From Pseudotabrizicola sediminis (GTDB taxonomy: Bacteria > Pseudomonadota > Alphaproteobacteria > Rhodobacterales > Rhodobacteraceae): a DNA stretch of 64,000 bases. The position numbers and the translations under genes are program-made. The first letter of the stretch is position 1. Each line of letters opens with the position of its first letter. Positions 25,790-34,430 of this stretch are shown in pieces. Location of the stretch: assembly GCF_004745575.1 (NCBI RefSeq), contig NZ_RPEM01000004.1, forward strand, positions 62,001-126,000, read 5' to 3'. The notes below the pieces were generated by a model, which was not told the DNA's origin, ran no database searches, and worked only from the letters and a program-made list of their open reading frames with translations.

Positions 25790-27097
25790 ATGCACCGGCG
25801 TAGGGTATTGGCTTGGGGCGCGTCGGCAGGAATTGCCGCGCTGCTGCCGGGGCGGGCGATGGCCGCCGCTGACCCGGTGCCGGTTCTGACGAACTGGACA
25901 AAGCTGACCCTGCAACTGGTGCGGCACACCGCCACCTATTCGCCCCCTGTGGCCGCGCGGGCCTTTGGCTATCTGGGCGTGACGGGGTACGAGGCGGTGG
26001 CGGCCTGTGACCCCGCGATGACCAGCCTTGCCCGGCAACTGAACGGGCTGACGCTCCTGCCATCGCCAGAGCCGGGCGCGCATGATGCGGCGGCGGTGCT
26101 GCAAGCGGCGCTGTCGGCAGCGGTGGCGCATTTCTTTGCCAACACCGGCCCGTCGGGCCAGCGGGCAATGGCGGCCATGACCCGCAGCCTGGATGCGAAG
26201 GTGACCCAAGGGCTGCCGCCCGATGTGGCCGCGCGCAGTGCAGCTCTGGGCCGAGCGATTGCCGCGCATGTCTGCGGCTGGGCCGATGGCGACGGCGGTG
26301 CGGTGGTGGAAAACATGGGCTTTCCGCAAAGCTACACGGCGGTGGATGATCCTTCGGCCTGGGTGCCGACCTCACTGGTGCGCCAGCAGCAAGCGCCCCT
26401 GTTGCCCGACTGGGGAAATGTACGGCCCTTTGCCATGCCGGCGGGCAATGCTTGCGCCCTGCCCCCGCCGCCCGCCTATAGCGAAGACCCGGGATCGGCG
26501 TTTTATGCCGAGGCGATGGAGGTCTACACGGTGACGAAGGCGCTGACCGACGAACAGGCGCTGATCGCGCGGTTCTGGTCGGATGACCCGATGCTGTCTT
26601 CGACCCCGCCGGGGCACTGGATTTTCATCGCCAATGACCTGATCACCCGGCGGCAGCTGCCGCTGGCGGTGGGGGCAGATCTGATGGCGCGGCTGGGCAT
26701 CGCGATGGCCGATGCCTTCATCGGCTGCTGGCATGACAAGACCGCGTATAACCTGCTGCGCCCGGTCACCTACATTAACCGCGTGATCGACCCCGCGTGG
26801 AAGCCCTTGCTGATCACGCCGCCGTTCCCGGAATACCCTTCGGGCCATTCCACAGTATCGGGCGCGGCGGCGACCGCTTTGACTGCGGCCTTGGGGGAAG
26901 ACTACACTTACGAGGACTTCACGCATGAGCGTGAGGGGCTGGACGGGCGGGCCTATGGCAGCTTCTGGCAAGCCGCCGATGAGGCGGGGATTTCGCGGCT
27001 GTATGGCGGGATTCACTTCCGGTCGGCCATCGAGCAGGGCTTGGATCAGGGCCGCTGCATCGGGGCTTATTCGGTGGCGTTAAGGACATTGGCATGA
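25790..27097 (+). CDS. Vanadium-dependent haloperoxidase / PAP2 superfamily protein, exported
   Basis: 435 residues with a twin-arginine-like signal (HRRRVLAWGASAGIAALLPGRAMA, cleavage near residue 26), so it is probably folded before export to the periplasm. All parts of the vanadate/phosphate site are present: K317 and R324-P325 (KX6RP), P350-S351-G352-H353 (PSGH), and S402-R403 with H409 (SRX5H). The position that is often acidic three residues after this His is Ala413. It could be a haloperoxidase or an acid phosphatase; sequence alone cannot decide. It follows xylA by 10 nt and overlaps the next gene by four bases, an unusual extension of a xylose operon. Confidence 0.85.
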   Translation: MHRRRVLAWGASAGIAALLPGRAMAAADPVPVLTNWTKLTLQLVRHTATYSPPVAARAFGYLGVTGYEAVAACDPAMTSLARQLNGLTLLPSPEPGAHDAAAVLQAALSAAVAHFFANTGPSGQRAMAAMTRSLDAKVTQGLPPDVAARSAALGRAIAAHVCGWADGDGGAVVENMGFPQSYTAVDDPSAWVPTSLVRQQQAPLLPDWGNVRPFAMPAGNACALPPPPAYSEDPGSAFYAEAMEVYTVTKALTDEQALIARFWSDDPMLSSTPPGHWIFIANDLITRRQLPLAVGADLMARLGIAMADAFIGCWHDKTAYNLLRPVTYINRVIDPAWKPLLITPPFPEYPSGHSTVSGAAATALTAALGEDYTYEDFTHEREGLDGRAYGSFWQAADEAGISRLYGGIHFRSAIEQGLDQGRCIGAYSVALRTLA

Positions 27098-28635
27098 CAG
27101 GCGGACTGTTCCGGGTGCTGGGTCTTGTGCTGTTGGCAGCGCCTGTTGCCGCGCAGAGCGTACTGCAGTTTGTGGAGGAAACCGGGGTTTCGGGTCTGGC
27201 ACACCAGTTCACTGGCGAGTGGGAATATATGGTCGGCGGCGGGTTGGCGGCGTTTGACTGCAACGGCGATGCGCTGCCCGATCTGGCGCTGTCGGGCGGC
27301 ACCGCGCCTGCGGCTTTGTTCGTGAACGAAAGCTCTGCGGGCGGGGCATTGGCCTTTGCGCCCGTTGAGTCAGGGATCGAGCTTGAGGCGGTAACGGGCA
27401 CCTATCCCATCGACATCGACAGCGACGGAATCACCGATCTGGTGCTGCTGCGCGTGGGCGAGAATGTGGTGATGCGCGGGCTTGGGAACTGCCGGTTCGA
27501 GCGCGCAAATGAGGCTTGGGGCTTTGACGGTGGCGATGCATGGTCCACCGCCTTTGCCGCGATGTGGGAAACGGGGGCAACTTTGCCCACGCTGGCCATC
27601 GGCAATTACATCAACCAGCGCGAAGAGGCGTATCCTTGGGGGTCGTGCACCGACAACTGGCTGCACCGCCCGTCGGGGGCCGCTTATGCGCCCCCCCTGC
27701 CCCTGACGCCCAGCTTTTGTGCGCTGTCGATGCTGTTCACCGACTGGAACGGATCGGGGAGAAAGTCGCTGCGGGTGTCGAACGACCGCGAGTATTACGA
27801 GGGTGGAGAGGAACAGATGTGGCATCTGGACCCGGGCCAGCCGCCGCGCCTGTACACCGCCGAGGAAGGCTGGCAACGGCTGCGGATCTGGGGCATGGGC
27901 ATCGCCAGCACCGATCTGGATGCCGATGGCTACCCCGAGTTTTACCTGACCAGCATGGCGGACAACAAGCTGCAACGGCTTGTCACCCCCGCCCCGGATG
28001 CCGTGCCGGAGTATACCGATGTGGCTTGGGCCAAGGGTGTGACGGCGCATCGGCCCTTCATGGGGGATGATCTGCGGCCATCAACCGGCTGGCATGCGCA
28101 GTTTGCCGATGTGAACAATGACGGGCGGGCCGATCTGTTCGTGGCCAAGGGCAATGTCTGGGAAATGCCTGATTTTGCCATGGCGGACCCCAACAATCTG
28201 CTGTTGCAGGGCGCGGATGGGGTGTTTGTGGAAAGCGCAGACACGGCGGGCGTGGCCAGCACGCAGGCCGCGCGCGGCGGCGCTGTGGTCGATCTGAACG
28301 GCGACGGTGCGCTGGATCTGGTGGTGGTCAACCGCAACGCGCCCGCACAGGTCTGGCGCAACATTGGGCAGGTCGGCAACTGGACCCGCATCGATCTGCG
28401 CCAGCCGGGGCCGAACCCCACCGGAATCGGGGCTTGGGTCGAGGTGCGGACAGGGGATCATCTGCAACGGCACGAGATCACCTCGGGCGGCGGGCATGTC
28501 AGCGGCATCTGGGGGCCGCAGCATTTTGGGCTGGGCGAGGCGGATCGGGCCGAGGTGCGGGTGATCTGGCCGGATGGGCGGATTTCCGACTGGCGCGAGG
28601 TGACCGCGAATGCGGAGGTGACGGTCAGTCCTTGA
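27094..28635 (+). CDS. FG-GAP/VCBS repeat protein with ASPIC/UnbV C-terminus (CRTAC1-like)
   Basis: 513 residues with a signal peptide (LFRVLGLVLLAAPVAAQ). Repeats of the FG-GAP calcium-loop type are visible: DCNGDALPDLAL, DIDSDGITDLVLL, DLDADGYPEFYL, DVNNDGRADLFVA, DLNGDGALDLVVV, spaced to make a beta-propeller. The C-terminal ~100 residues (NWTRIDLRQPGPNPTGIGAWVEVR through EVRVIWPDG) are an ASPIC/UnbV domain. Cell-surface or periplasmic, role unknown. The start overlaps the haloperoxidase-like stop (ATGA), implying that the two exported proteins are made together. The 3' end overlaps the convergent yihY-like gene by 11 bp. Confidence 0.85.
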   Translation: MTGGLFRVLGLVLLAAPVAAQSVLQFVEETGVSGLAHQFTGEWEYMVGGGLAAFDCNGDALPDLALSGGTAPAALFVNESSAGGALAFAPVESGIELEAVTGTYPIDIDSDGITDLVLLRVGENVVMRGLGNCRFERANEAWGFDGGDAWSTAFAAMWETGATLPTLAIGNYINQREEAYPWGSCTDNWLHRPSGAAYAPPLPLTPSFCALSMLFTDWNGSGRKSLRVSNDREYYEGGEEQMWHLDPGQPPRLYTAEEGWQRLRIWGMGIASTDLDADGYPEFYLTSMADNKLQRLVTPAPDAVPEYTDVAWAKGVTAHRPFMGDDLRPSTGWHAQFADVNNDGRADLFVAKGNVWEMPDFAMADPNNLLLQGADGVFVESADTAGVASTQAARGGAVVDLNGDGALDLVVVNRNAPAQVWRNIGQVGNWTRIDLRQPGPNPTGIGAWVEVRTGDHLQRHEITSGGGHVSGIWGPQHFGLGEADRAEVRVIWPDGRISDWREVTANAEVTVSP

Positions 28636-29494
28636 GCTCCGGGGCCGTGAGTTTTTGGGTTCTGATCTTGGGCGACGTCAGTTCGGCGTTAACCGCACCG
28701 CCGAGCAACACCGCCAGCACGCCAAGATACAGCCACATCAAAAGCGCCACCACGGCACCGATGGAGCCATATATCCGGTTGTAACTGTCAAAATTGGCCA
28801 GATAGGCCGAAAACGCAAAGCTGACTGCCGACCATGTCAGCGCCGCCACCACCACGCCGACCGACACCCGGGGCCGCCCGTTGCCCGAGGGCAGGTTGGG
28901 ACCAAAGTGATACAGGATCGACAGGCAGCTGAGCACCAGCACAAACATGGCGACCCATGGCAAGATACCCAGAAACCACTCTTCCGCCGGACCGAGATTG
29001 ATATAGTTCAACGCCAGCGGCACCAGAACGATGGTGGCCAGCCCAACGACGATAGCAAAAATCAGCGCCAGCGTCAGCCCGATATCGGCCACCCAGCCCC
29101 AGACCCAGCCGCGCGACGTGGCGCGGTTTACCACGTCAAGCCCGGTGATCAGCGCCGAAACTCCGGCACGTGCAGAGTAAAGCGCGATCATCAGCGAGAC
29201 AAAGGTGGCCCAACCCAGCGTTGTGCGGGGTGTCGACAGCAGGCCCATGACCTGATTGTGGATCAGAAGCGCGGCATCGGTGGGCAGGAACTGCTCACCC
29301 ACGTCCAGATACTCTTCAATCACCTTGGGGTCGGCCATCAGGCTGAAGATCGCGACGCTGGCGGCAAGGCCGGGAAACACCGCGAACATGGCATAAAACG
29401 CCACGCCGGCGGCAATCAGGCCGAAATGGCCGTCATTGATCCGGCCCCAGACCGCCGACAGAAAGTAAAATCCTGATACCAACCGCTGTTTCAT
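28625..29494 (-). CDS. YihY/virulence factor BrkB family membrane protein
   Basis: 289 residues, inner-membrane protein with about six hydrophobic spans. YihY-type features: DGHFGLIAAGVAFYAMFAVFPGLAA near residues 18-42, YSARAGVSALITGLDVVNR, and a C-terminal YGSIGAVVALLMWLYLGVLAVLLGGAVNAEL. Despite early labels as ribonuclease BN or a virulence factor, the role of this family is unclear; some are proposed transporters. The start is MKQRLVSGFY (29494); the longer upstream frame is unsupported. It overlaps the UnbV gene by 11 bp in convergent orientation. Confidence 0.88.
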   Translation of the reverse strand: MKQRLVSGFYFLSAVWGRINDGHFGLIAAGVAFYAMFAVFPGLAASVAIFSLMADPKVIEEYLDVGEQFLPTDAALLIHNQVMGLLSTPRTTLGWATFVSLMIALYSARAGVSALITGLDVVNRATSRGWVWGWVADIGLTLALIFAIVVGLATIVLVPLALNYINLGPAEEWFLGILPWVAMFVLVLSCLSILYHFGPNLPSGNGRPRVSVGVVVAALTWSAVSFAFSAYLANFDSYNRIYGSIGAVVALLMWLYLGVLAVLLGGAVNAELTSPKIRTQKLTAPELKD

Positions 29495-29581
29495 GCGCCC
29501 ATCTATGCCCGTTGTCCACCTGTGTGCAACTTGCAGAACCTGTCCTGGGGTGAAATGATAACGCCAACAGAAGGATTTCCC

Positions 29582-30610
29582 ATGACTTACACCGCACATC
29601 CCGACCGTTATTCGCGCATGTCATATCGCCGCTGTGGCGCGTCCGGGCTGACACTGCCTGCCATCAGCCTTGGGCTATGGCACAATTTCGGGCATGACAC
29701 CCCACATCAGACCAAGCGCGACATCTGCCGCACGGCCTTTGACCACGGGATCACGCATTTCGACCTGGCCAACAATTACGGCCCGCCCCCCGGCAGTGCC
29801 GAAGAGGCGTTCGGCGAGATTTTGCGGACTGACTTTGCCGGACACCGGGATGAGTTGATCATCAGCTCGAAGGCGGGCTATCTGATGTGGCAGGGGCCTT
29901 ATGGCGAATGGGGCAGCCGGAAAAATCTGATCGCATCCTGTGATCAGAGCCTGAAGCGGATGGGGCTGGAGTATGTGGATATCTTCTATTCGCACCGCTT
30001 TGACCCCGACACGCCGCTGGAGGAAACCATGGGCGCGCTGGACCAGATCGTGCGGTCAGGCCGGGCGCTGTATGTAGGAATTTCCAGCTATTCCAGCGCG
30101 AAGACGCGTGAGGCGGCGGCGCTTCTGAAATCGCTTGGAACGCCCTGCGTGATCCATCAGCCCAGCTATAACATTCTGAACCGCTGGGTGGAAAAAGACG
30201 GGTTGCGCGAAACGCTGCAGGAGCTGGGAATCGGATCGATCGCCTTTACCCCGCTGGCGCAGGGGATTCTGACCAAGAAATATCTGGGCGGCATTCCGGA
30301 TGGCAGCCGCGCCGCGCAAGGCAAAAGCCTGAACCCCGGCACCATCACCCCACGCGCGATTGAAAGTGTGAAAGCACTGGATGCCATCGCGCAGGCCCGC
30401 GGGCAGACGCTGGCGCAGATGGCGATTGCCTGGGTGCTGCGCGAAGAAAAGATCACCACGGCACTGATCGGCGCGTCAAAGCCGGAACAGGTGGTGGATT
30501 GCGTGGGGGCCATCCATAACCTGACCTTCACCGCCGGGGAACTGGCGCAGATTGACCAGGTGGCGGCGGAAGAAGACATCAATCTGTGGGCGCGGTCTTC
30601 GGCGGACTAA
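29582..30610 (+). CDS. Aldo/keto reductase, L-glyceraldehyde 3-phosphate reductase type
   Basis: 342 residues, NADPH-dependent aldo/keto reductase of the YghZ/MgrA subfamily (L-glyceraldehyde 3-phosphate, methylglyoxal). The catalytic tetrad is readable: Asp in HFDLANNYGPPPGSAEEAFG, Tyr in the same segment, Lys in IISSKAGYLMW, and His in IFYSHRFDPDTP. C-terminal coenzyme motif TTALIGASKPEQVVD. Start ATG 29582 follows AGAAGGA. Stands alone; reading detoxification into it is by family only. Confidence 0.92.
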   Translation: MTYTAHPDRYSRMSYRRCGASGLTLPAISLGLWHNFGHDTPHQTKRDICRTAFDHGITHFDLANNYGPPPGSAEEAFGEILRTDFAGHRDELIISSKAGYLMWQGPYGEWGSRKNLIASCDQSLKRMGLEYVDIFYSHRFDPDTPLEETMGALDQIVRSGRALYVGISSYSSAKTREAAALLKSLGTPCVIHQPSYNILNRWVEKDGLRETLQELGIGSIAFTPLAQGILTKKYLGGIPDGSRAAQGKSLNPGTITPRAIESVKALDAIAQARGQTLAQMAIAWVLREEKITTALIGASKPEQVVDCVGAIHNLTFTAGELAQIDQVAAEEDINLWARSSAD

Positions 30611-30638
30611 GGTCCGGAAATACCTAAAACACCAATCT

Positions 30639-30653
30639 TTAAGCCCCGGTTTA
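30639..30653 (+). promoter_or_regulatory. CtrA-like box upstream of motB
   Basis: TTAA-GCCCCGG-TTTA, 46 nt before the motB start: 7 of 8 bases of the CtrA consensus TTAA-N7-TTAA with the exact spacer. CtrA is known to control flagellar genes in several Rhodobacterales. Confidence 0.45.
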
Positions 30654-30698
30654 CCGCGCCCGTGTAGACCGGGGACGGGTGTAAAAAATGGGTGTGTG

Positions 30699-31538
30699 AT
30701 GGCAGGGCAAGCAAATGCCGCGCCAGTCATCATCAAGCGGAAGAAGAAAGTTATCGGCGGTGGCCACCACGGGGGTGCGTGGAAGGTTGCCTATGCTGAT
30801 TTCGTGACGGCCATGATGGCCTTCTTCATGCTGATGTGGCTGCTGAACGCAACGACTGATCAACAACGAAAGGGAATTTCGGACTATTTCAGTCCGGTTA
30901 TTCCGCTAAGCCGGGTCTCTGGCGGCGGGGATGGTGCCTTTGGTGGCGATTCCATCATGTCCGAAGATACGCTGACCCAAAGCGGCACCGGAGCGGCACC
31001 GGGCGCACCTACAAAGCAGGAAAAGGCAAAAGGTGAGTCCGGGGAAGCCGGTGAGGCGGCCGAGGCCGAGGAAGAACGGCTGGCGCAGGCGCAAAAGGCC
31101 CTTATGGCCCGCAGTGGCGAAAGCATGACGATGGAACGTTTGCTGCGCCATGTGGTCACCCGGGTGACCGACGAAGGGCTGGTGATCGAGATGTTCGATC
31201 TAGAGCAGGCCCCGTTGTTCGACGCCGAAACCGCCAATCCGACGCAGACCCTGCGCGATCTGTCACAGGTGCTGGCCGAGGTGTTGCAGGCCACCCGCAA
31301 TGATCTGGCTGTGGGCGGGCATGTGCGCAGCTATCCGATGATGTTGCGCGAAAATCCGGTCTGGCCGCTGTCTGCGGCCCGGGCACAGGCGGGCCGCACG
31401 CTGTTGCAGGGCCAAGGAGTACAAGACAGCCGCTTTGCCCGCGTCACCGGTTTTGCCGACCGCAAACCGCTGACCCCGGACCCGTCGGTGATCCGAAACA
31501 ACCGGCTGGAGGTGATCTTGCTGCGAAACGACCGCTAG
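30699..31538 (+). CDS. motB: Flagellar motor protein MotB
   Basis: 279 residues. MotB forms the proton channel with MotA in the inner membrane and anchors the stator to peptidoglycan. N-terminal KRKKK stretch, then one membrane span WKVAYADFVTAMMAFFMLMWLL, with the proton-accepting Asp at residue 34. A Gly/Ala/Glu linker (~65-140) precedes an OmpA-like peptidoglycan-binding domain at the C-terminus (VGGHVRSYPM, NNRLEVILL). It is the first of a motB-flgE-flgK-flgL-flgI run; motA is not in the window. A CtrA-like box lies upstream. Confidence 0.9.
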   Translation: MAGQANAAPVIIKRKKKVIGGGHHGGAWKVAYADFVTAMMAFFMLMWLLNATTDQQRKGISDYFSPVIPLSRVSGGGDGAFGGDSIMSEDTLTQSGTGAAPGAPTKQEKAKGESGEAGEAAEAEEERLAQAQKALMARSGESMTMERLLRHVVTRVTDEGLVIEMFDLEQAPLFDAETANPTQTLRDLSQVLAEVLQATRNDLAVGGHVRSYPMMLRENPVWPLSAARAQAGRTLLQGQGVQDSRFARVTGFADRKPLTPDPSVIRNNRLEVILLRNDR

Positions 31539-31561
31539 CCGGTTTCGTCAAACTGTCGATA

Positions 31562-31576
31562 TTAGCTGGCTGTTAA
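31562..31576 (+). promoter_or_regulatory. CtrA-like box upstream of flgE
   Basis: TTAG-CTGGCTG-TTAA, 60 nt before the flgE start: 7 of 8 consensus bases with a seven-base spacer. Together with the similar box before motB this points to shared control. Confidence 0.45.
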
Positions 31577-31635
31577 TCGCCATGTTGCAGGGTGCGAGGC
31601 ACATAGAGGCATCGACCTGTAGAAAGGCGGCATTG

Positions 31636-32961
31636 ATGACTATTTCTTCCTCGCTGAACGCGGGCGTTGCAGGCTTGAGCGCGAATGCGACCAGGCTTGC
31701 AACCATTTCTGACAACATCGCCAACGCGTCGACCTTTGGCTACAAACGGGCCGCGACCGAATTTGAAAGCATGGTGCTTTCGGCAGGCGGCGGCGGCGGC
31801 AAATACTCGGCCGGCGGCGTGCGCGCATCCAGCCAACGGCTGATTGATGAACAGGGCGGCCTTGTCGGCACGTCTAACGCGCTGGATATTGCCGTGGCGG
31901 GGCGTGGCATGCTGCCGGTGATGCCTGCCGTGCGGCTGACCGGAAACGCCACTGGCGCGCAACCCATGCTGATGACCACGACCGGGTCGTTCCGGATGGA
32001 CAAGGATGGCGTTCTGCGCACCGATTCCGGGCTGGTGCTGATGGGCGTGCCCGCTGACCGCAACGGCAACATCCCGGATTTCTCACGCGATACGACATCG
32101 GGACTGCGGCCGGTGGTGATTGCCACCAACCAAACCGCCGCCGATCCGACCACGACCGTCAGCCTTGCCGTCAACCTTCCTGCAGCAGAAACCAACGTCG
32201 GGTCGCCGGGGGGCGAGATTCCACTGCGGGTGGAGTATTACACCAATACCGGCACCGCGCAGTCGCTGGGGCTCAGCTTTACGCCGGTCGTACCGGTAGC
32301 CCCTGCCACCGCCGCATCCAACAGCTGGACGCTTGAAGTCACCGACAGCGCCCTCGGCGGGGCAGTCATTGGAACATATACGCTGGTATTTGATACCACC
32401 GGCACGGCTGGCGGCACGTTGGCATCGGTCACCACCGTGACAGGCGGTGCCTATGATCCGGCCACAGGCGCGATGACTCTTCCTGTTGCCGCAACCGGCG
32501 GCCCCATCGCGCTGACCATCGGCCGCATTGGCGAGCCGGGAGGGCTGACCCAGTTGGGTGACAAGTTTGTGCCCGGCAATGTGTCGAAAAACGGCTCGCC
32601 CACCGGCACTTTGACCGGGCTTGAAATTGACGAGAATGGCTATCTGATGGCAAGTTTTGACACCGGCTTCATACGCCGGGTGTACCAGATTCCGCTGGTC
32701 GATGTGCCCAATCTGAACGGGTTGACCGCGCTCAGCGCCCAGACCTTCGAAATCTCTTCTGCCTCTGGGGCCTTTTTCCTGTGGAACGCTGGCGAAGGGC
32801 CGACCGGCAGTATTCAGGGCTTTGCCCGCGAAGGATCGACCACTGATATCGCCGCGGAACTGACCGCGCTGATCACCACCCAGCGGGCCTATTCGTCAAA
32901 CGCCAAGGTAATCCAGACGGTTGATGAAATGCTGCAGGAAACCACCAATATCAAACGGTAA
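31636..32961 (+). CDS. flgE: Flagellar hook protein FlgE
   Basis: 441 residues. It polymerises into the hook outside the cell, exported by the flagellar type III apparatus with no cleaved signal. The N-terminal rod/hook helix is SSSLNAGVAGLSANATRLATISDNIANASTFGYK; the C-terminal helix AELTALITTQRAYSSNAKVIQTVDEMLQ pairs with it. The central domain is beta-rich and low in charged residues. Start ATG 31636 is preceded by GAAAGG. Followed by flgK after 10 nt. Confidence 0.93.
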   Translation: MTISSSLNAGVAGLSANATRLATISDNIANASTFGYKRAATEFESMVLSAGGGGGKYSAGGVRASSQRLIDEQGGLVGTSNALDIAVAGRGMLPVMPAVRLTGNATGAQPMLMTTTGSFRMDKDGVLRTDSGLVLMGVPADRNGNIPDFSRDTTSGLRPVVIATNQTAADPTTTVSLAVNLPAAETNVGSPGGEIPLRVEYYTNTGTAQSLGLSFTPVVPVAPATAASNSWTLEVTDSALGGAVIGTYTLVFDTTGTAGGTLASVTTVTGGAYDPATGAMTLPVAATGGPIALTIGRIGEPGGLTQLGDKFVPGNVSKNGSPTGTLTGLEIDENGYLMASFDTGFIRRVYQIPLVDVPNLNGLTALSAQTFEISSASGAFFLWNAGEGPTGSIQGFAREGSTTDIAAELTALITTQRAYSSNAKVIQTVDEMLQETTNIKR

Positions 32962-32971
32962 GGGTCGATAG

Positions 32972-34402
32972 ATGAGCATTGCATCTGCGCTAAACTCGGC
33001 CCTGTCCGGGCTGTCCGCTACATCACGGATGGCCGATGTCACCGCCAACAACGTCTCGAACGCCCTGACCGAAGGCTATGCCCGGCGCGAGGTGCAGCTT
33101 TCGGCCAGCAGTCGTGGTCTGGGCGGTGGCGGGGTTTCGGTCACCGGGATTGCCCGACAGATCGACAGCTTGCTGTTGCAGGATCTGCGGCTGGCGTCGG
33201 CGGCCATGGGCGGACGCGCCACGGCATCTGCGTTCCTGTCACGCATGGATCAGGTGATGGGAACCGCTGATCAGGACGGGTCCCTGTCGGCGCGGATTGC
33301 CACCTTTGAACGCAGCCTGGTCGAGGCGGCGGCCCGGCCAGAGGTGGATGCACGGCTTGCCTCGGTGGTCGACGCTGCCCGCAGCCTGACCCAAGAGCTT
33401 GGTCAGATTGCCGAGGCGATCCAGACCGAACGGCAGGCCGCCGATACAAAGATCGCGCTGGATGTCAGGCGGCTGAATGATGCGCTGGCCGGGGTGGCGG
33501 AACTGAACACCCGCATTCAGACTTTTGCTGCATCCGGGCGTGAGACCAGTGCGCTGAAAGACCAGCGCCAGCAGTTGGTCGATTCGATTTCTGCCATCGT
33601 CCCGGTGCGCGAAGCGCTGCGCGAAAATGACAAGATCGCGCTTTACACCACCGGCGGCACAATCCTGCTGGAAGGGCAGCCGGTTCAGATCGTCTTTTCG
33701 GCGACTGCGATGATCACGCCCGAGCTGTCACTGGCCGCTGGCACCCTGTCGGGCCTGACGGTGAACGGCAAGCCCCTGACCACAACGCCGGCGGGTGGCA
33801 GGCTGGGCGAAGGGCGGCTGTCGGCGCTGTTCGATCTGCGCGACCGGCAGGCTCCGGAGGCTCAGGCCAATCTGGATGCGTTGGCCCGCGACCTGATCGA
33901 GCGGGTGGCTGATCCCGCTGTTGACCCCACCCGCGCGCCCGGCGCGCCAGCCCTGTTCACCGACAACGGCAGCGCTTTTGTCCCGCTGAACGAGATCGGG
34001 CTGGCCGGGCGCATCACGCTGAACCCGCTGGTCGAGCCGGACTCGGGCGGTGCCCTGTGGCGGTTGCGCGATGGCCTGGGTGCGGCGGCACCCGGCCCCG
34101 TAGGCTTTGAAGGGCGACTGACTGCAGTGTCTGGCGCGCTGAGCGCGGTGCGGGTGCAGGCCTCGGGCGGCCTGTCGCCCGGCGCACGCAGCCTGGCGGG
34201 CTTTGCGTCCGACATTGCATCAATGCAAGCGGTCAACCGGTTGAGCGCAGAATCCGGCACCGCCTTTGCCGGTGCCCGCGCCGAGGGTCTGAGATCCGCG
34301 CTGCTGCGCGATGGGGTCGATACCGATCAGGAAATGCAGAACTTGCTGATGATCGAACAGGCCTATGCCGCGAATGCAAAGGTCATCCAGACAGTCGACT
34401 AA
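32972..34402 (+). CDS. flgK: Flagellar hook-associated protein 1, apparently truncated by an in-frame stop
   Basis: 476 residues as read. FlgK is the first hook-filament junction protein. The N-terminus (SIASALNSALSGLSATSRMADVTANNVSNALTEGY) and the C-terminal EQAYAANAKVIQTVD helix are typical. The frame stops at TAA 34400-34402, in the middle of the conserved terminal helix. Beyond it the same frame continues LIKILLGL to TGA 34427-34429, exactly where a normal C-terminus should end and one base before the flgL ATG. A single change (GAA or CAA to TAA) would explain this. The missing nine residues belong to the D0 coiled coil, so assembly may be impaired; a sequencing error or readthrough is also possible. 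Confidence 0.88.
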   Translation: MSIASALNSALSGLSATSRMADVTANNVSNALTEGYARREVQLSASSRGLGGGGVSVTGIARQIDSLLLQDLRLASAAMGGRATASAFLSRMDQVMGTADQDGSLSARIATFERSLVEAAARPEVDARLASVVDAARSLTQELGQIAEAIQTERQAADTKIALDVRRLNDALAGVAELNTRIQTFAASGRETSALKDQRQQLVDSISAIVPVREALRENDKIALYTTGGTILLEGQPVQIVFSATAMITPELSLAAGTLSGLTVNGKPLTTTPAGGRLGEGRLSALFDLRDRQAPEAQANLDALARDLIERVADPAVDPTRAPGAPALFTDNGSAFVPLNEIGLAGRITLNPLVEPDSGGALWRLRDGLGAAAPGPVGFEGRLTAVSGALSAVRVQASGGLSPGARSLAGFASDIASMQAVNRLSAESGTAFAGARAEGLRSALLRDGVDTDQEMQNLLMIEQAYAANAKVIQTVD

Positions 34403-34430
34403 CTGATCAAAATTCTGCTGGGGTTGTGAC

